Source of the DNA: Trichopria drosophilae
Taxonomy: Eukaryota; Arthropoda; Insecta; Hymenoptera; Diapriidae
NCBI GenBank assembly: GCA_030407085.1
Contig: CM059582.1
Coordinates: 88,464,001 to 88,528,000, forward strand
Direction: 5' to 3'
Length of the DNA stretch: 64,000 bases
The position numbers and the translations under genes are program-made. Below, piece after piece: positions 34,063-46,454 of this stretch. The first letter of the stretch is position 1; every line of letters starts with the position of its first letter. A model generated the notes under the pieces. It was not told the origin of the DNA. It saw only the letters and a program-made list of their open reading frames with translations, and ran no database searches.

Positions 34063-35788
34063 AGAAAAGAGCCTCTGTAAGCCCCATGCAAAAAATGCCC
34101 GTTTTTCGTACCTCGAATATTGAAACTTTTTTTATGCCAATTGGTTACATATGATGACCCAATATTCCCTGCAAAATTTCAAAGTGAGCATAGGCCCCGT
34201 TTCGCAAATATGAGGGGTCAAAGTTGACCATGTCCAATAAAAAGTGTACATCAATTTCACATTTATATTCGAATAGTAATATTAAAAAACAATCAGACGA
34301 TATGGTTCTTTACAGATTTTCGGCTGCTGATTACAAATCTGAAGTCAGATTTTAAAAATCCAAAATGGCGGATCCAATATGGCGGACGACTTTTTTGAAA
34401 ATCGATGTAATTTGCCTAAAAATTATTACTCGGGGGGTTTTTGGGGTCGCCGATTACGAATCGGATGTTAGTTTTTCAAAATTAAAAACGGCAGGTCCAA
34501 TATAACGGATGACTTTTGCAAAATTTAATGTAATTCGCTTAAAACTCGTCAGCTTAAGGTTTTTGTAGTCGATGAAGTCTAATCTAACGTTGAATTGATA
34601 TTGAAAAGGCACTCAGCTTTCTTTGTCGCTGCATTAAATCTGTTTGGACCCTGCATAGGAAACAAAAGAAAATCTAAAAAAATCCAAGTTTTAATGCATC
34701 TTTTAAGACATCTTATTTGAATCGTGGGCTTGCGAATGTGATAAAATAAAAGTATCTTTAGTGTTGAAAATCTTGAATTTATAAAAGATTTCAGCCTATA
34801 TTCAAAAACCCTAGAAACAAAAGGCTATCAGTAGATTAGCATTTCATTTATTTCCATTCCAGTGTACATCTTATTTGAATGGTTTGCTTGCGAATGTGAT
34901 AAAATAAGTTATTGCAGTTTTGAAAGTCTGAAGTTGAAGGATTTCAGCATATTAGTTGGATTATTGCATCTTGCCTTAGTTGGCTGGATTATACGATCTT
35001 TCCTTTGCCGGTTGGATTTTTGCATCTTGCCTTAGTTGGTTGGATTATACGATCTTACCTTTGCCGGTTAGATTATTGCATCTTGCCTTAGTTGGTTGGA
35101 TTATACGATCTTACCTTTGCCGGTTGGAGTATTACATCTTACCTTGGTTGGATTATTGCACCTTGCCTTAGTTGGTTGGATTATACGATCTTACCTTTGC
35201 CGGTTGGAGTATTACATCTTGCCTTGGTTTGATTATTGCATCTTGCCTTTGTTAAAATTTTTTTTTAATCTGACTTCAGATTCGTAATCAGCGACCTCAA
35301 AAACCCCCGAGTAATAATTTTTACGAAAATTACATCGATTTTCAAAAAAGTAGTCCGCCATATGGGATCCGACATTTTGAATTTTTAAAATCTGACTTCA
35401 GATTCGTAATCAGCGACCCCAAAAACCCCCGAGTAATAATTTTTAGGCAAATTACATCGATTTTCAAAAAAGTCGTCCGCCATATTGGATCCGCCATTTT
35501 GAATTTTTAAAATCTGACTTCAGATTTGTAATCAGCAGCCGAAAATCTGTAAAGAACCATATCGTCTGATTGTTTTTTAATATTATTATTCGAGTATAAA
35601 TGTGATATTGATATACACTTTTTATTGGACATGGTCAACTTTGACCCCTCATATTTCCGAAATGGGGCATATGCTCACTTTGAAATTTTGCAGGGAATAT
35701 TGGGCCATCATATGTAACCAATTGGCATAAAAAAGTTTCTATATTCGAGGTACGAAAAACGGGCATATTTTACAGAGGTTCTTTCCAC
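34063..35788. mobile_element. 1.7-kb inverted-repeat DNA element, non-autonomous
   Basis: Left arm 34063 to about 34540 and right arm about 35265-35788 are inverted copies. Both contain GAGCCTCTGTAA-like ends, CATATGATG(A/G)CCCAATATTC, TTGACCATGTCCAATAAAAA and CAATCAGACGATATGGTTCT, then two copies of the GCCGATTACGAATC / AATGGCGGATCC module. The core has a minisatellite. No transposase and no certain target duplication. Confidence 0.85.
34955..35250. repeat. minisatellite inside the inverted-repeat element
   Basis: Degenerate units of about 62-64 bp built from TTGCATCTTGCCTTAGTTGG, TTGGATTATACGATCTTACC and TTTGCCGGTTGGA occur roughly four to five times (about 34965-35250). One unit length is not constant. 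Confidence 0.8.
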
Positions 35789-37915
35789 AATAAAATTATA
35801 TCACCCAGTCAAAAAACATAAATTGTACACTGTAATAAAAATCTTCGTACATACACTTCACAAATATTAATAATAAATCCCGACTCTAATTGAACTATAA
35901 TGTAGTTGGATTACAAAATAGGCAATATGTGCCGTCAAAAAAATACGTTATACAAACACTGTCAATCACAAACAATTTTTGCACTAAAGACGTTAGAACG
36001 TTAATTCGAAAAAATCCTATGCAAAGAATTACGCAAAAAATAAAACAGGCATTGCAATCAAATAAATATAAAGTGATTCGTCGGGAGCGACTCGTAAATA
36101 CGTCCGACTAGTACGACAACAAACGATCGATGATTTATTGATTGAATTAATCCGAGATAAAAAAATACTTTCTGAATTCAGTATTTGATTTAATTGTGTT
36201 GTATTCTTCATTAAATAAGGAACGAAATCCGGTTTAGTAATAGTTGGTGCCTTACGTAGAACTCTGCTAACATCAACGCAAACAGTATTACGTGTTTGTG
36301 CCAATGGATCAAAGACTCATTTTCTATCAGCACACCATAACGGCTGCCTGGAAACAGTTGTAAGGTATTGACAATTTTTGTTAGGCCTGTTTTGAATAAT
36401 ATATCATTGGGTATATGTCAAATTTGACGTTGCAAGTGAAAAATCAGTGTTTTAAAATTAACCCTTTGAAGCGTACATTTTTTCTTTACGCGAAAAATAG
36501 CTAAAATTTGTTACTCGGGGGTTTTCGGGGTCGCTGAATAAGAATCATACCTCAGATTTTTAAAATTCTAAATGGCAGATCCAGTATGACCGTCTAAAGT
36601 GTAAGAAGTTACTCGATCAAGACGAAACTGGGTATGTGAGAATTTTTGGACTCGCTGATTACGAATCTAACTGCAGATTTTGAAGACTGAAAATGACGGA
36701 TCCACGAAAGCTGACCAAAATGTAAAAGACTACTTGATCGAAATGTGACATCGCATCTCATATTATTGAGATACTTGTAATATAAATTTTATTTTAATTT
36801 TCCTTTAATAGTCACGGCATTTAAGCAATTTACTGGGATCAGGATAATGAACACGAATTTAGAGATACGCCGATTAGAGGTTACCTCAAGCTCATAGCTT
36901 CAAGATCGTATCCTTATTTAGAATACTTCCAGCCATTTAGTTGTGAACGTAAAGGTTATTTCAAATTTTGTTACAACTCAATTCACTATTATTAATATTA
37001 GTATTAGTTTTGAATTGTTATTATCACTTGATTGATGTAATTATTTTAATAATAATGTGATTTGTATTATTTACATCTCTCTTGAGAACTGCAGGAGTTT
37101 TTCATTATTTTTAATATAATGTTCGTTTCCTCATTTTCATGGAAAATCTGTCATATCTTCTGCTGTTTCGTCTGTATGTTTTTCAAAAGTTCATTACATG
37201 GGACGATTGAAAACTTAATAAAATATGCAGGCAACTTTAAACGAAATTTCCCCTCGAAATGCTGTCAATTGTTTTTAATCTCATGTATAGAATAAAAGTC
37301 TATGAATTATCTTAAATATTTGATATCATATAATCAATTTTTGACAGATACAATAAATTATTCTCAATCGTTATTCGGATTTAAATTATAATTTAGGTGG
37401 ACAAATATTCAGAAACAATTTTATTTGAATCGAGAGAGAACAAAATGCATATGGTTATTTTTTTTTATTCATGGATTGTTACTACTATATTCTGTTCAAT
37501 ACAAATATTCAATTACATGAAATCCCGCAATATGCGTTGTAACAACAACATAAATTATTATATATATAAAAAAAAACAGAACCAAACGATTCGCTAGACG
37601 TTCTGGTAGAAGTTTCAAGATCATTAAGACATGACGGGTATCTAACATAATACAAAAGTACATGTCATTCTTAATATTTGGTTACTTCTTGAAAATCTGA
37701 AATAAAATAAAGATTACAGAAAGTATATATACTGAGACGGGGACATTTCATAAAACAGAAGTATGTCTAGTATATTTACTTTAGAATAATAGAAAATCTT
37801 CATGAGTAATAATTCTTATGCCATGATAATACAAAAAAATATTGAGCTGTAGGAAAATAAGTACATAAAGACGGGGACAATTCACAAAATCAAAATATGT
37901 CCGAATGTATTCACC
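35789..37915. other. no gene recognised; one repeat-module remnant
   Basis: Mostly AT-rich. At 36459 TTAACCCTTTGAAGCG starts a segment to about 36740 that resembles the interior of the piggyBac-like element at 29.6-30.4 kb (TTACTCGGGGGTTTTCGGGG, TCGCTGA, then GATTACGAATCT), so this is probably a remnant of a related element. The short frames at 35890-36111 and 37397-37597 show no domain. Confidence 0.4.
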
Positions 37916-39571
37916 TTATATACGTAGAGATGTCCGAACATAGTGGATATCAAGAAGAAAATTTTTCCTATCCTTCTTATGATGGCGAGCTTCTGTTCCT
38001 CCTAAATATAAAGACAAGAGAGTGCTTCTGTCAAACATACGCAGCGATTCATAGGCACAGTTCACAACTTCCCTACCAACATGAACACATCCTTCAATAT
38101 CCAGGTGACATAAATGCGGTGATGATCTTAATAACCCACAAATTTCTTCCCCACTAATACCATAACAATCGCGAGCTTCGAAAGTGCACAATGTCAAGGA
38201 GAGGTATAAGAAGGTGGCAGCGATATTAGGTCGAAGCATCGACATCCTCAGTACTTCCAATTTATTTAAATTCGAGAGCGGCTCTAGCCCAAAATCATCG
38301 CGAATATTTGAACATCCCGTGATGTCCAAGATCTTAAGCAAGGGTAAATTTCGACCAACTCCGCTAACGAAAACATCATCCACCAAAGGACAAAATCTGA
38401 GCTCCAGAATTTGTAAATTTGTACAAGTTGAAGTCATCTTCAGTCCTTCGATCCCTAATAGGACATTGGGAAGCTCAAAAAACGGGACAGCATCGGCCGG
38501 ATCCGCCTCTTCGCCATTCATTTCCTCTTCATTCATCCCATTATTTATCCCTAATCCTGGTGCTTTGAGAGAGCGTAAAGCTCCTGGGTTATTACAATTA
38601 GCTAGAGCTTCAAGAACATTAGGACCATTAAAATTTTTTCCTTTAACTATTTTTAACTCCTCTAAATGTTCTTGAGTTTTCAGAAATAAAGTCAGCTCTG
38701 AGGAAATCAATCGATCACAATTATCGATCTGCAACCGTGTTAACTGGAGATTTGATCCATTAAAACACTTTCCGGTTACTTGTGAAGCCGAAAAAGACAC
38801 TCTTTATCTGCTTGTTTTCACAAAATATCCGGTGCAGATCGTTTTCGATAGGTCCGATTGTCTTACCCAAAACAAGACTTCGCAACTGCTTTCTCTCCCA
38901 CCCAAAATGATAAATGTAGTGGGCCGAATAACTACTCCAGCCAGATCAAGATGTTCAAGTCTAGGGCAATGTGTAGCTATGATGGAACCTACTTGTGACG
39001 GAAAATCATTACGAAGTTGCAAAGCCCGCAGATACCGCCCAGCTCTCCGAACAACCCAATATACCGCATCAATCGTTATTTGAGAATTGTCCCAAGACCT
39101 GTTCCACATTTCCGACGAATCTGACAATGTTGTTACCAACCTATATGACGCGATAGCTTCGTCTCGCCACCTTCTTGACACTCTTTCAAGACAAGCTCGA
39201 TCCGGAAATGAAAGATATGAAGCTATCATAGCTATGCATTCTACAGGTAGAATACTAGCGAGTTCTTCTTGTATTTCATATTCGATGCGAGCTGGGGCTT
39301 TTCTTAAAGAACCACGAAGATTCCAAGAATCAGCGGGTTTAATGACGAGTTTACGTTTATGAAGGATGTATGGACATTGATTACTCTTTTCCAGGACTCG
39401 AAGGGCCTGTTCAGGAGTAGCAAAAGTTATAAACGCTACATTGCCAGTAGCTCGCTTATGTACGTAAGCATTTACAACTCCCTCATCCTTAAATTGAGAA
39501 ATAAGATATTTACTCGTCGTATAAGGTGCCAATCGGGATAGAAATAATCGATTAATCCGTGACGTATCCAT
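37916..39571 (-). pseudogene. RRM - F-box - LRR protein, one in-frame stop
   Basis: The minus-strand frame from ATG 39571 is 552 codons long and interrupted by one TAA at 38804-38806. N-terminal RRM (residues about 6-80: INRLFLSRLAPYTT, then GNVAFITFATPEQALRVLEK). F-box at about 108-145 (LPVECIAMIASYLSFPDRAC then LERVSRRWRDEA). Cys-containing LRRs follow on both sides of the stop (CPRLEHLDLAG; LTRLQIDNCDRL; LQILELRFCPLVDD; LKILDITGC; LCHLDIEGC). F-box proteins recruit substrates to SCF ubiquitin ligases, and an added RRM suggests an RNA or ribonucleoprotein link. The architecture equals the EEED8.10-like family. The stop could reflect recent decay or a missed short intron; no GT-AG pair tested by eye preserved the frame. 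It starts 64 bp after a gypsy integrase stop on the same strand. Confidence 0.75.
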
Positions 39572-39595
39572 CTATTAAAGAAAAGGAACAAAGCA
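39572..39595 (-). promoter_or_regulatory. splice-acceptor-like tract abutting the start codon
   Basis: On the minus strand, GTTCCTTTTCTTTAATAG ends exactly at the ATG of the RRM-F-box-LRR frame. A pyrimidine tract plus AG in this place, just after an integrase gene, mirrors how errantivirus env is expressed from spliced RNA. Function is inferred. Confidence 0.4.
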
Positions 39596-39637
39596 AAAAA
39601 AAATATAAATAAATAAATTATTTTCCAACACATCATT

Positions 39638-40415
39638 TTAATCGTTACAAGTTAACTTAACTTTATCAACATGTTTGATAAATCTTTTTCCATTTTCATC
39701 TTGCAAAATTAAATTATTTTTTTCTAAAACGTCAACAATTTTATAATTTCCTTTATATTTCGGTTGAAATTTCCCTGGTTTAGGCTCTATCATAATTCGA
39801 ACATTATCTCCAATTTTTCCTTTAAATCTGTTACATTTGAGATCATATCTCATTTTAGATTTATTTTTTTCTAAAATTAAGTTTTTGCCTGCTAAAATCT
39901 GCATTTCGGTCAATCATGAAATTAAATCAGATAAATAAGTATTATAAGCTATAAATCCGTCATTATCAGGGAATGAACTTGGGCATCTGGCCACTCTCCC
40001 GAATACTAACTCAAACGGTGTAAAGTTTGTAGCTTCGTGAACTGATGTATTACAAGAAAACATAGCAAATGGTACGAGCATGTCCCAGTACGTATATTTA
40101 TCAAGGTAATGACTAATATATTCAGTAAAAAATATGACTTCTTTCTAAACTTCCGTTGGTTTGAGGTCGATATCCTGATGTCGTAAGAGGTGCTATTTTA
40201 AAAATTCGCATTAAGGCTTTCATCAACTTCCCAATAAAAATTGCACCTCTATCTGTTAGTGTAACTCTAGGAGCTCCATATAAAAGTATAAATCTAGTTA
40301 CAAAAGCATGTGCAATTGTCTCTGCTTTTATATCAGGGACCGATACTGGAACACAATATTTGGTCAGATAATCCTGCATTGTTATGATGTATAACATATA
40401 AGCAAATAAGAACAT
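39638..40415 (-). pseudogene. pol: gypsy/errantivirus-type integrase fragment
   Basis: The minus strand encodes the integrase core: MQDYLTKYCVPVSVP with the first catalytic Asp (about 40385), VTLTDRGAIF (second Asp, about 40265) and YRPQTNGSLERSH with the catalytic Glu (about 40165). A frame change lies near 40125; the C-terminal part (AMFSCNTSVHEATNFTPFEL region, then MRYDLKCNRFKGKIGDNVRI) continues with an in-frame TGA near 39914 and ends at 39638. No RT or LTR could be found on either side, so only this piece and the downstream gene remain. Its sequence type is that of errantiviruses and close gypsy relatives. Confidence 0.85.
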
Positions 40416-41680
40416 GAAGAAATGAAACTTTTATTATAATAACTATTTTCCATTACGTTAGACTGATCGACTGCAACTTTTATGCTCACATGTTTTATAA
40501 GCATACATGAATATTATATGAAAAAATTCACAATATTCTCAAAAAATGCATTAAATGTTTTGAACGTTTTTCCAATTCGATAGAATTTTTGGTTAGGTCA
40601 TTTTTTGCCCAAATAAGGTGCAAATTTTTGTAGAAAATTTTAAAAAATCGAAAAAAATTTGTGAAAAATGTATAATGTTGTAAGCAATTTATTTCTAGTA
40701 GTCATTTTTTTATTTTTATCAATTTGAAAATTTGTCGTAATATTCTTCAGTTTTAAAGTATTTGCACCGAATTTGGGCCAAAAATAACCTAAACAGAAAT
40801 TCTACCACTTTGGAAAAATTTCCAAAGGATTTATTGGATTTGTTATGAATTTTTTCAGAATTTTCGGGGCGTTTCTTGCAATTTCGAGGTCATTAATAAA
40901 AAAGAAACATTGAAAAAATCATGTAAAACCATGTACAAAATTTGCATCGAAATGTGAAGGGGTGGAGTTAACGGATTGGTCGAGTTAGCATGGAATGTCT
41001 CATACATATGTATACATTAGGTTGCTTTTTATATGCAAGTGGATTGAATTACTTTATTTTGTACAGACGCAGGGATCGATGAAGAAATTTTTTTGGAAAT
41101 AAATTATGAACTGTTAAATAAGCTTTTTACGCCTGCAGAGTGTGGCTTTTAACTAAAATTTGTAATGCGTATGAAAGCATGGAATGAACTATGTGCTAAT
41201 ACTAATACTAATTAAGTTTTGCCAGTAATGACGTCTTTAGCATGTAATGAATCACCAAGATTGACACCTTTAGCATGTAATGAATCACCAAGATTAGATG
41301 GAATCATTGACACTGGTACCTCAACCACGTTTACTTATTCGAACGAGCCCAACATGTCTGTTGCTGCTGTGTTGTGTATGTTATGTGTATTTCTTGATAT
41401 TGTATAATTGCCCGTACGCGAAAAAGTATGAACAGTTCACGAATTGAACCCTTTGCGACACATCGGGACTCTCAGAGTCCCACCTCTGTAATAATCTTAT
41501 TTTGTGATTTTATCATATAAATGAATATCAATATCGACAAATTTGGTAAATATAGCATCCTAAGGCCTTTAATAATAAGACTCAGAATCATAATTTTTAT
41601 TTCTGTTAATACTATTTTTTATATAAATATACAAAGTTGAATAAATGGGGTTCTCTTTGAATAAATTCATTTTTTAAGAA
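40416..41680. other. AT-rich stretch without a recognised gene
   Basis: No domain on either strand. A 28-bp unit TTAGCATGTAATGAATCACC(AAGATTGA) is present twice near 41238-41295. Confidence 0.4.
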
Positions 41681-42493
41681 TAAAAACTGGCGGACATTTT
41701 TTCCCGACATATTGGATTCTCCATTTTCAGCTTTTGTAACAACGGATTCTTAATCAGCGGCCTCAACAATCCCTGAGTACCAAATTTGAAACTGATTGGA
41801 TGAACAATAGAAGAGAAAAAGTTGTGCCGCAAAAGGTGAATAAAAAAGAAGAGAATAGTGTCCGTATACAAAATGAACGAATCTGAATCCTTTTTTATTT
41901 ACTTATTGAATCATAAATTCTTATTCGAACATGCTTTTTGAATTCACTGTCATTTTTATGCACGTTATACGTGTATTTTTCATTCAGACTACTAACAAAT
42001 GACTAAAATAAATAATTATTTGTAACACAGTTAATTAACATTGCAAAATCTTATTCATGCTTTTTCCTCATAATACTATTTATTACAATGCTTGTAATAT
42101 ATATATGTAAAATTATTATATTTGTTGTACATGCATTGGTTATGGGCGCATTATTTTTTCTGCACGCAAGAACAGCTGAGCCGAGAAAATCAGCTCTAGA
42201 AGTTTTAAACAGTTCAATCCCAGGGAAAATTGCGTTAAACACATTTGAGATTGACAAAGTGATAGAAGGCCGTTACATTTCAGATTAAATTATTTAGTAT
42301 GAATTTGAATACACAGGCAATTATAGGTACTTAATTCCCGTAATAATAACTGCACATTCCATAAGTTCAAATGCAATGATTCATATTGAGTGACAAGTGA
42401 TCAAATTTTGGCTTTTATTCTTTCTTATGTAATTTATATTTAATTATACTTTTCTAATAAAGTACAGTAATATATACAATCTTCTATTTAATA
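41681..42493. other. repeat-module remnant and AT-rich sequence
   Basis: Between about 41690 and 41790 lies another copy of the module (GACATATTGGATTCTCCATTTT, GGATTCTTAATCAGCGGCCTC). The short frame at 42088-42288 has a hydrophobic start but no recognised family. Confidence 0.4.
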
Positions 42494-44808
42494 ACAGGGT
42501 GATCTTCCAAGCCCTATCGAGCAGTGAACAGTAGATACTTGAACTGATTCTGAGCAACATTTTCCTCTGAAAAATGTCGTGGAAAGTAGAATTTTCAAAT
42601 TATTCAACATTGAAATCAACCAATGGTAGTTTGACATTATGGATTGTCGAAAAGAAATTCGAACAATTGCATTCTTGGCGAACGACACGTAAGAACTCGC
42701 GGAGAGACGGGTGAGATGCCTCGCACGTTTTTGTTTTCAAGCATCAACGCGTCATTAATAAAACCATCGAATGTCTAACCTGAAATATAATTTCGACAGC
42801 CAAAGCTAATTTTCAAAATACCACACGGATTGCTCGGCTGCTAAAAATGGATCACTTTGCGATGTCAAATTATAAATGTTCAAAAACTAAAACATACCGT
42901 ACAATTTGAAAATATTATAAAGTTACATTTTATTTTTTGAACTGCAAAATTCTTAAACCATGAGTTTTTCTTTTAACTACAAGCTGCAAGAAAATAATTT
43001 AGTAATGATTTATGTAAAAGAGGTCAAATTTGTGCAAGAAATTGTTTATAAAGTTAAAATTTGGCAAACACTTCAAAAATACTTCAATAACAATTCAATG
43101 ATAATTCAAGCAATGATTCTAGTAGCGAATTTTTTCAAAACCATATTTCCCTTATTTCTAATTCCATTTCTGAAGTGATTTCAGAATTTTTACATTATAA
43201 ACAATATCCTGCACACGTTATTCGCCTTTTATAGTAAACGTTATAAAAAATGGTAATTTAAACAATGATTCCAGTAGAGAATTGTTTCTAAACAAAATTT
43301 TCCTTATTTCAAACAATATTTGTGAAGTGGTTGGTAAATTTTAACTTTATAAACCATTTCCTGCATAAGTTATACGCCTTTTATTGAAATTGTTATAAAC
43401 AATGATAATGTAAATAATGATTGCAGTCGCGAATTGTTTCTGAACGATATTTCCCTTACTTTAAACAGTACTTTTGAAACGTTCGCGGAATTTTAAGGTT
43501 ATAAACAATTTCCTGCACAATTTACACGTGTTTTAAAGAAACCGTTATAAAAAATGATAATTTAAACAATCACTCCAATAGCAAATTGTTTCTAAACGAT
43601 ATTTTCCTTATTTCAAACAGTATTTTTGAAGTGTTCGCAAAATTTTAAATTTATAAACCATTTCATGCACAAGTTATACGCCTTTTATAGAAATCGTTAT
43701 AAATAATGATTTCAGTAATGAATGGTTTTAAAACGATATTTCCCTTATTTCTAATATCAGTTCTGAATTGTTTGTATGGTCCAATTAAAATTAGTCAAAA
43801 ATTTCGATAACTTGATGTAAATTGGACATTGACAGTGAATTTGAAATTCCGGTTTAAACGTTAAAATTCCGAGAAGAGGGGTTTCAAAATTAATTAACAA
43901 TGTTACTATGTCGTAAAATTTTATTTAACAATGTTTATTGACATTTTTACAAAATCATTTCAAAGATTGCTCAAAATGTTTTCCGTGCTGCTCCACGCAC
44001 AGTTAAGCCCTTCGCAACAAATTCGAAGGAAATTGATTATAAAGTTGAAAATTTTACAAACGCTTGAAAAATACTGTTGGAAATATGGAAAATACCGTTT
44101 TGAAACAATTGGTGACTGCAATCATTGTTTAAATTATCATTGTTTATAACGATTTCTGTAAAAGGCGTATAACTTGTGCAGGAAATTGTTTATAAAGTTA
44201 AAATTTTATAAACACTTCATAAATAATGTTGAAAATATCGTTTTGAAATGATTCCTGCACACGTTATACGCCTTTTACTGAAATCGCTATAACAATGATA
44301 ATTGGCACTCACGGTATCCAATTGCTCGAGAATTTTCATCAGGCGTTAAGAATTTATTTAAGCGAACAGAAAAATAACATTATGGGTAATTTTAATTAAC
44401 AAAATTGATTTTTTCATTATTTTAATAGTTTTGAATCATTTTCTCACTTCTCGCAATCCGTGTAGTATTTTGAAAATTTACTTTGGCTGTCGAAATTATA
44501 TTCAGGTTAGACATTCCATCGTTTTATTAATGACACGTTGATGCTTGAAAACAAAAACGTGCGAGGCAGCTCACTCGTTTCCCGGCGATGCTCATTTTCT
44601 CCCAGTTCTTTCGTGACGTTCGCCAATAATGCAACTTTTCGAATTTCTTTTCGACAATCCATAATATCAAACTCCCATTGGTTGATTTCAATGCTGTATA
44701 ATTTGAAAATTCTACTTTCCACGACATTTTTTCAGATGAAAATGTTGCTCAGAATCAACTCAAGTATGTACTGTTCACCGCGCGGTAGGGGTTGGAAGAT
44801 CATCCTGT
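42494..44808. mobile_element. 2.3-kb inverted-repeat DNA element, non-autonomous
   Basis: Left arm 42494 to about 42860 begins ACAGGGTGATCTTCCAA; right arm about 44440-44808 ends TTGGAAGATCATCCTGT. Both arms share CGTGGAAAGTAGAATTTTCA, AATCAACCAATGG, GCACGTTTTTGTTTTCAAGC and CATTAATAAAACCATCGA-like blocks in inverse order. The core (about 43000-44300) consists of degenerate repeats of roughly 165-170 bp with GCACAAGTTATACGCCTTTT and AACGATATTTCCCTTATTTC, some in inverse orientation. No transposase is present. Confidence 0.85.
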
Positions 44809-45131
44809 ACATTATGTACAAGTGATATACAGTGGACCATCGCTTATTTGGCCTCGTTGGGACTGGACAAGTTCCTTTTACGTCGCTTATTTGGCCTCTC
44901 AGGGGAGGTAAAATGAGAAGTATTGTAAAATCAGAAAGAAGTTGCAGAAGCTGAAGATTATTCAATCCGATCAATATTTTTATGACGGTTTGTAACTTTA
45001 TATTTTTTTTCAATAATGAAACGAAAACCAAACCATAATAATTATACTATATGTGGTATAAGAAATATTTGAGTATATATCCTTATGTTATACGTAAAAT
45101 GTATTTTTATTTACATCATTTTTTTCTTCAG
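44809..45131. other. spacer with a duplicated GCTTATTTGGCC block
   Basis: CAGTGGACCATCGCTTATTTGG (44831-) and CGTCGCTTATTTGGCCTC (44881-) share an 12-base block. The rest is AT-rich and would be the upstream intron if the exons to the right are real. Confidence 0.35.
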
Positions 45132-45304
45132 ATATAGAATTTCTAACAGGAAGTGATATCAAGTGGCTTCGGGAAAATAACGAACTTGAAGATCAGGTCA
45201 CACCAAAGTGGAACGCGATGTATGATAGTGGGGACCGTTGTACTACTATTAAACATTATTACGCAATATTCAAATGTCTTCATTTAAAATTTGGACATCG
45301 TTTG
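45132..45304 (+). CDS. probable exon of an unrecognised gene (first of two seen)
   Basis: Bordered by an acceptor (TTTTTTTCTTCAG) and a donor GTAAGA. The single open frame (starting with 2 leftover bases, ending on a codon boundary) reads IEFLTGSDIKWLRENNELED and continues QVTPKWNAMYDSGDRC, then HYYAIFKCLHLKFGHRL. It joins in frame to 45380-45521 across a 75-bp intron. No known domain was recognised. The composition is that of a normal protein, the frame has no stops, and splice borders are good, so a host gene or a domesticated TE gene is plausible. Confidence 0.55.
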
Positions 45305-45379
45305 GTAAGAATAACTAATGAAGTTTATGTATTGTTTGTAATGAAATCTAAAAAGTAAATTAATATTAAACTCTTACAG

Positions 45380-45521
45380 TTAGTAAGTGATTACAACGGA
45401 GCGCACTCAGCAACAAAGGATAACTTCATAACGACGTGGGACAACGTAGCTCAGAAAATTGTAGCGATTGAAAAACAAAGAAAGAAAATTCTTCCATTCG
45501 AAGAAGAGTTGATTTCTGCAG
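45380..45521 (+). CDS. probable exon of an unrecognised gene (second of two seen)
   Basis: Acceptor CTCTTACAG and donor GTATGG. The frame continues from the previous exon without a phase conflict (142 nt; total of both exons 315): LVSDYNGAHSATKDNFITTW, DNVAQKIVAIEKQRKKILPF, EEELISAG. A charged helix is likely in KIVAIEKQRKKILPFEEEL. The intron between the two exons (45305-45379) is short, as is common in insects. Further exons were not found before the gypsy fragment at 46.4 kb. Confidence 0.55.
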
Positions 45522-46441
45522 GTATGGTAAATAATAAAATTATGAACGGAAATTATTTTTGTATAATTCGATGTCTACTGATAGAATGTATACTATATGT
45601 TAAGCAGAACCAATATTGCCGCTTTATTCTGCTTGCCCAGAGTTTTAGGCACTATTTTACGGAAAAGAAAAAGCGGTCCTACCTTTGGAACTGAGATCAA
45701 TGAAGTTCAAAATTCATTTATTGCTATTGTAATGGTAAGACTTTTATTTCTAATGTTTCAAGCATAAATCATTCATATAGGGGGAAGGGGGGAATGGCGA
45801 ACAGTTAAGGCTAAGTCGATATTTCCCTATGAAAAATGATGGAACTGAAAAAGTCGTGAAAAATAATGTAACTAAAAATTGAAAACATAATATTAATAAT
45901 TTGACATATCTATCATATTATATTAATCATATTAAATTGACATATCAATAAATATTAATTCTTAAAACATTAGTCATCTGTACCTAAATAGTATTTTATA
46001 TGTTTAAAACGAAATTGATGAAATTGCATTTGTATGATAAAGCCTTAATTTCATTTAAAAACGTTCTTAACTTCATTTTTCGTGGTATTGGTTAAGATAT
46101 TGAGTAATTGGAAATATTGATAAATATTAACACGTTTATTGCTTGTTGTAAATGTGTTCGAATTACACCATTTTCATGTCATTACTCCAAACCACAACAA
46201 TTTAGTAACTTCAATATATTAGGATTATCTTGTTCTCTTTTACATGCATATAAATTTTATATCGAAGAGCTAATTAAATAAGAAAAACGATCCAAGCAGT
46301 TTTATGAATTTTTGTGTGATTTATATTTCTGAAAATGCTATTCCCTATCTAGAAAAATTGTAAGAAAATTTGAGAAAACACACAAGTTCTTTTTTTATAC
46401 TTGAAGTGAATTGTTAAATAATATATTAACTAAAATTACGG
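45522..46441. other. AT-rich stretch without a recognised gene
   Basis: No domain. It contains a purine run GGGGGAAGGGGGGAA near 45780. At its right edge GGGAAATCACCGC occurs twice in tandem (46440-46466), where the gypsy sequence starts. Confidence 0.4.
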
Positions 46442-46454
46442 GAAATCACCGCGG

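Noticed and set aside
38184..39362. Plus-strand ORFs of 83-163 codons
   Set aside because: Shadows of the RRM-F-box-LRR gene on the minus strand.
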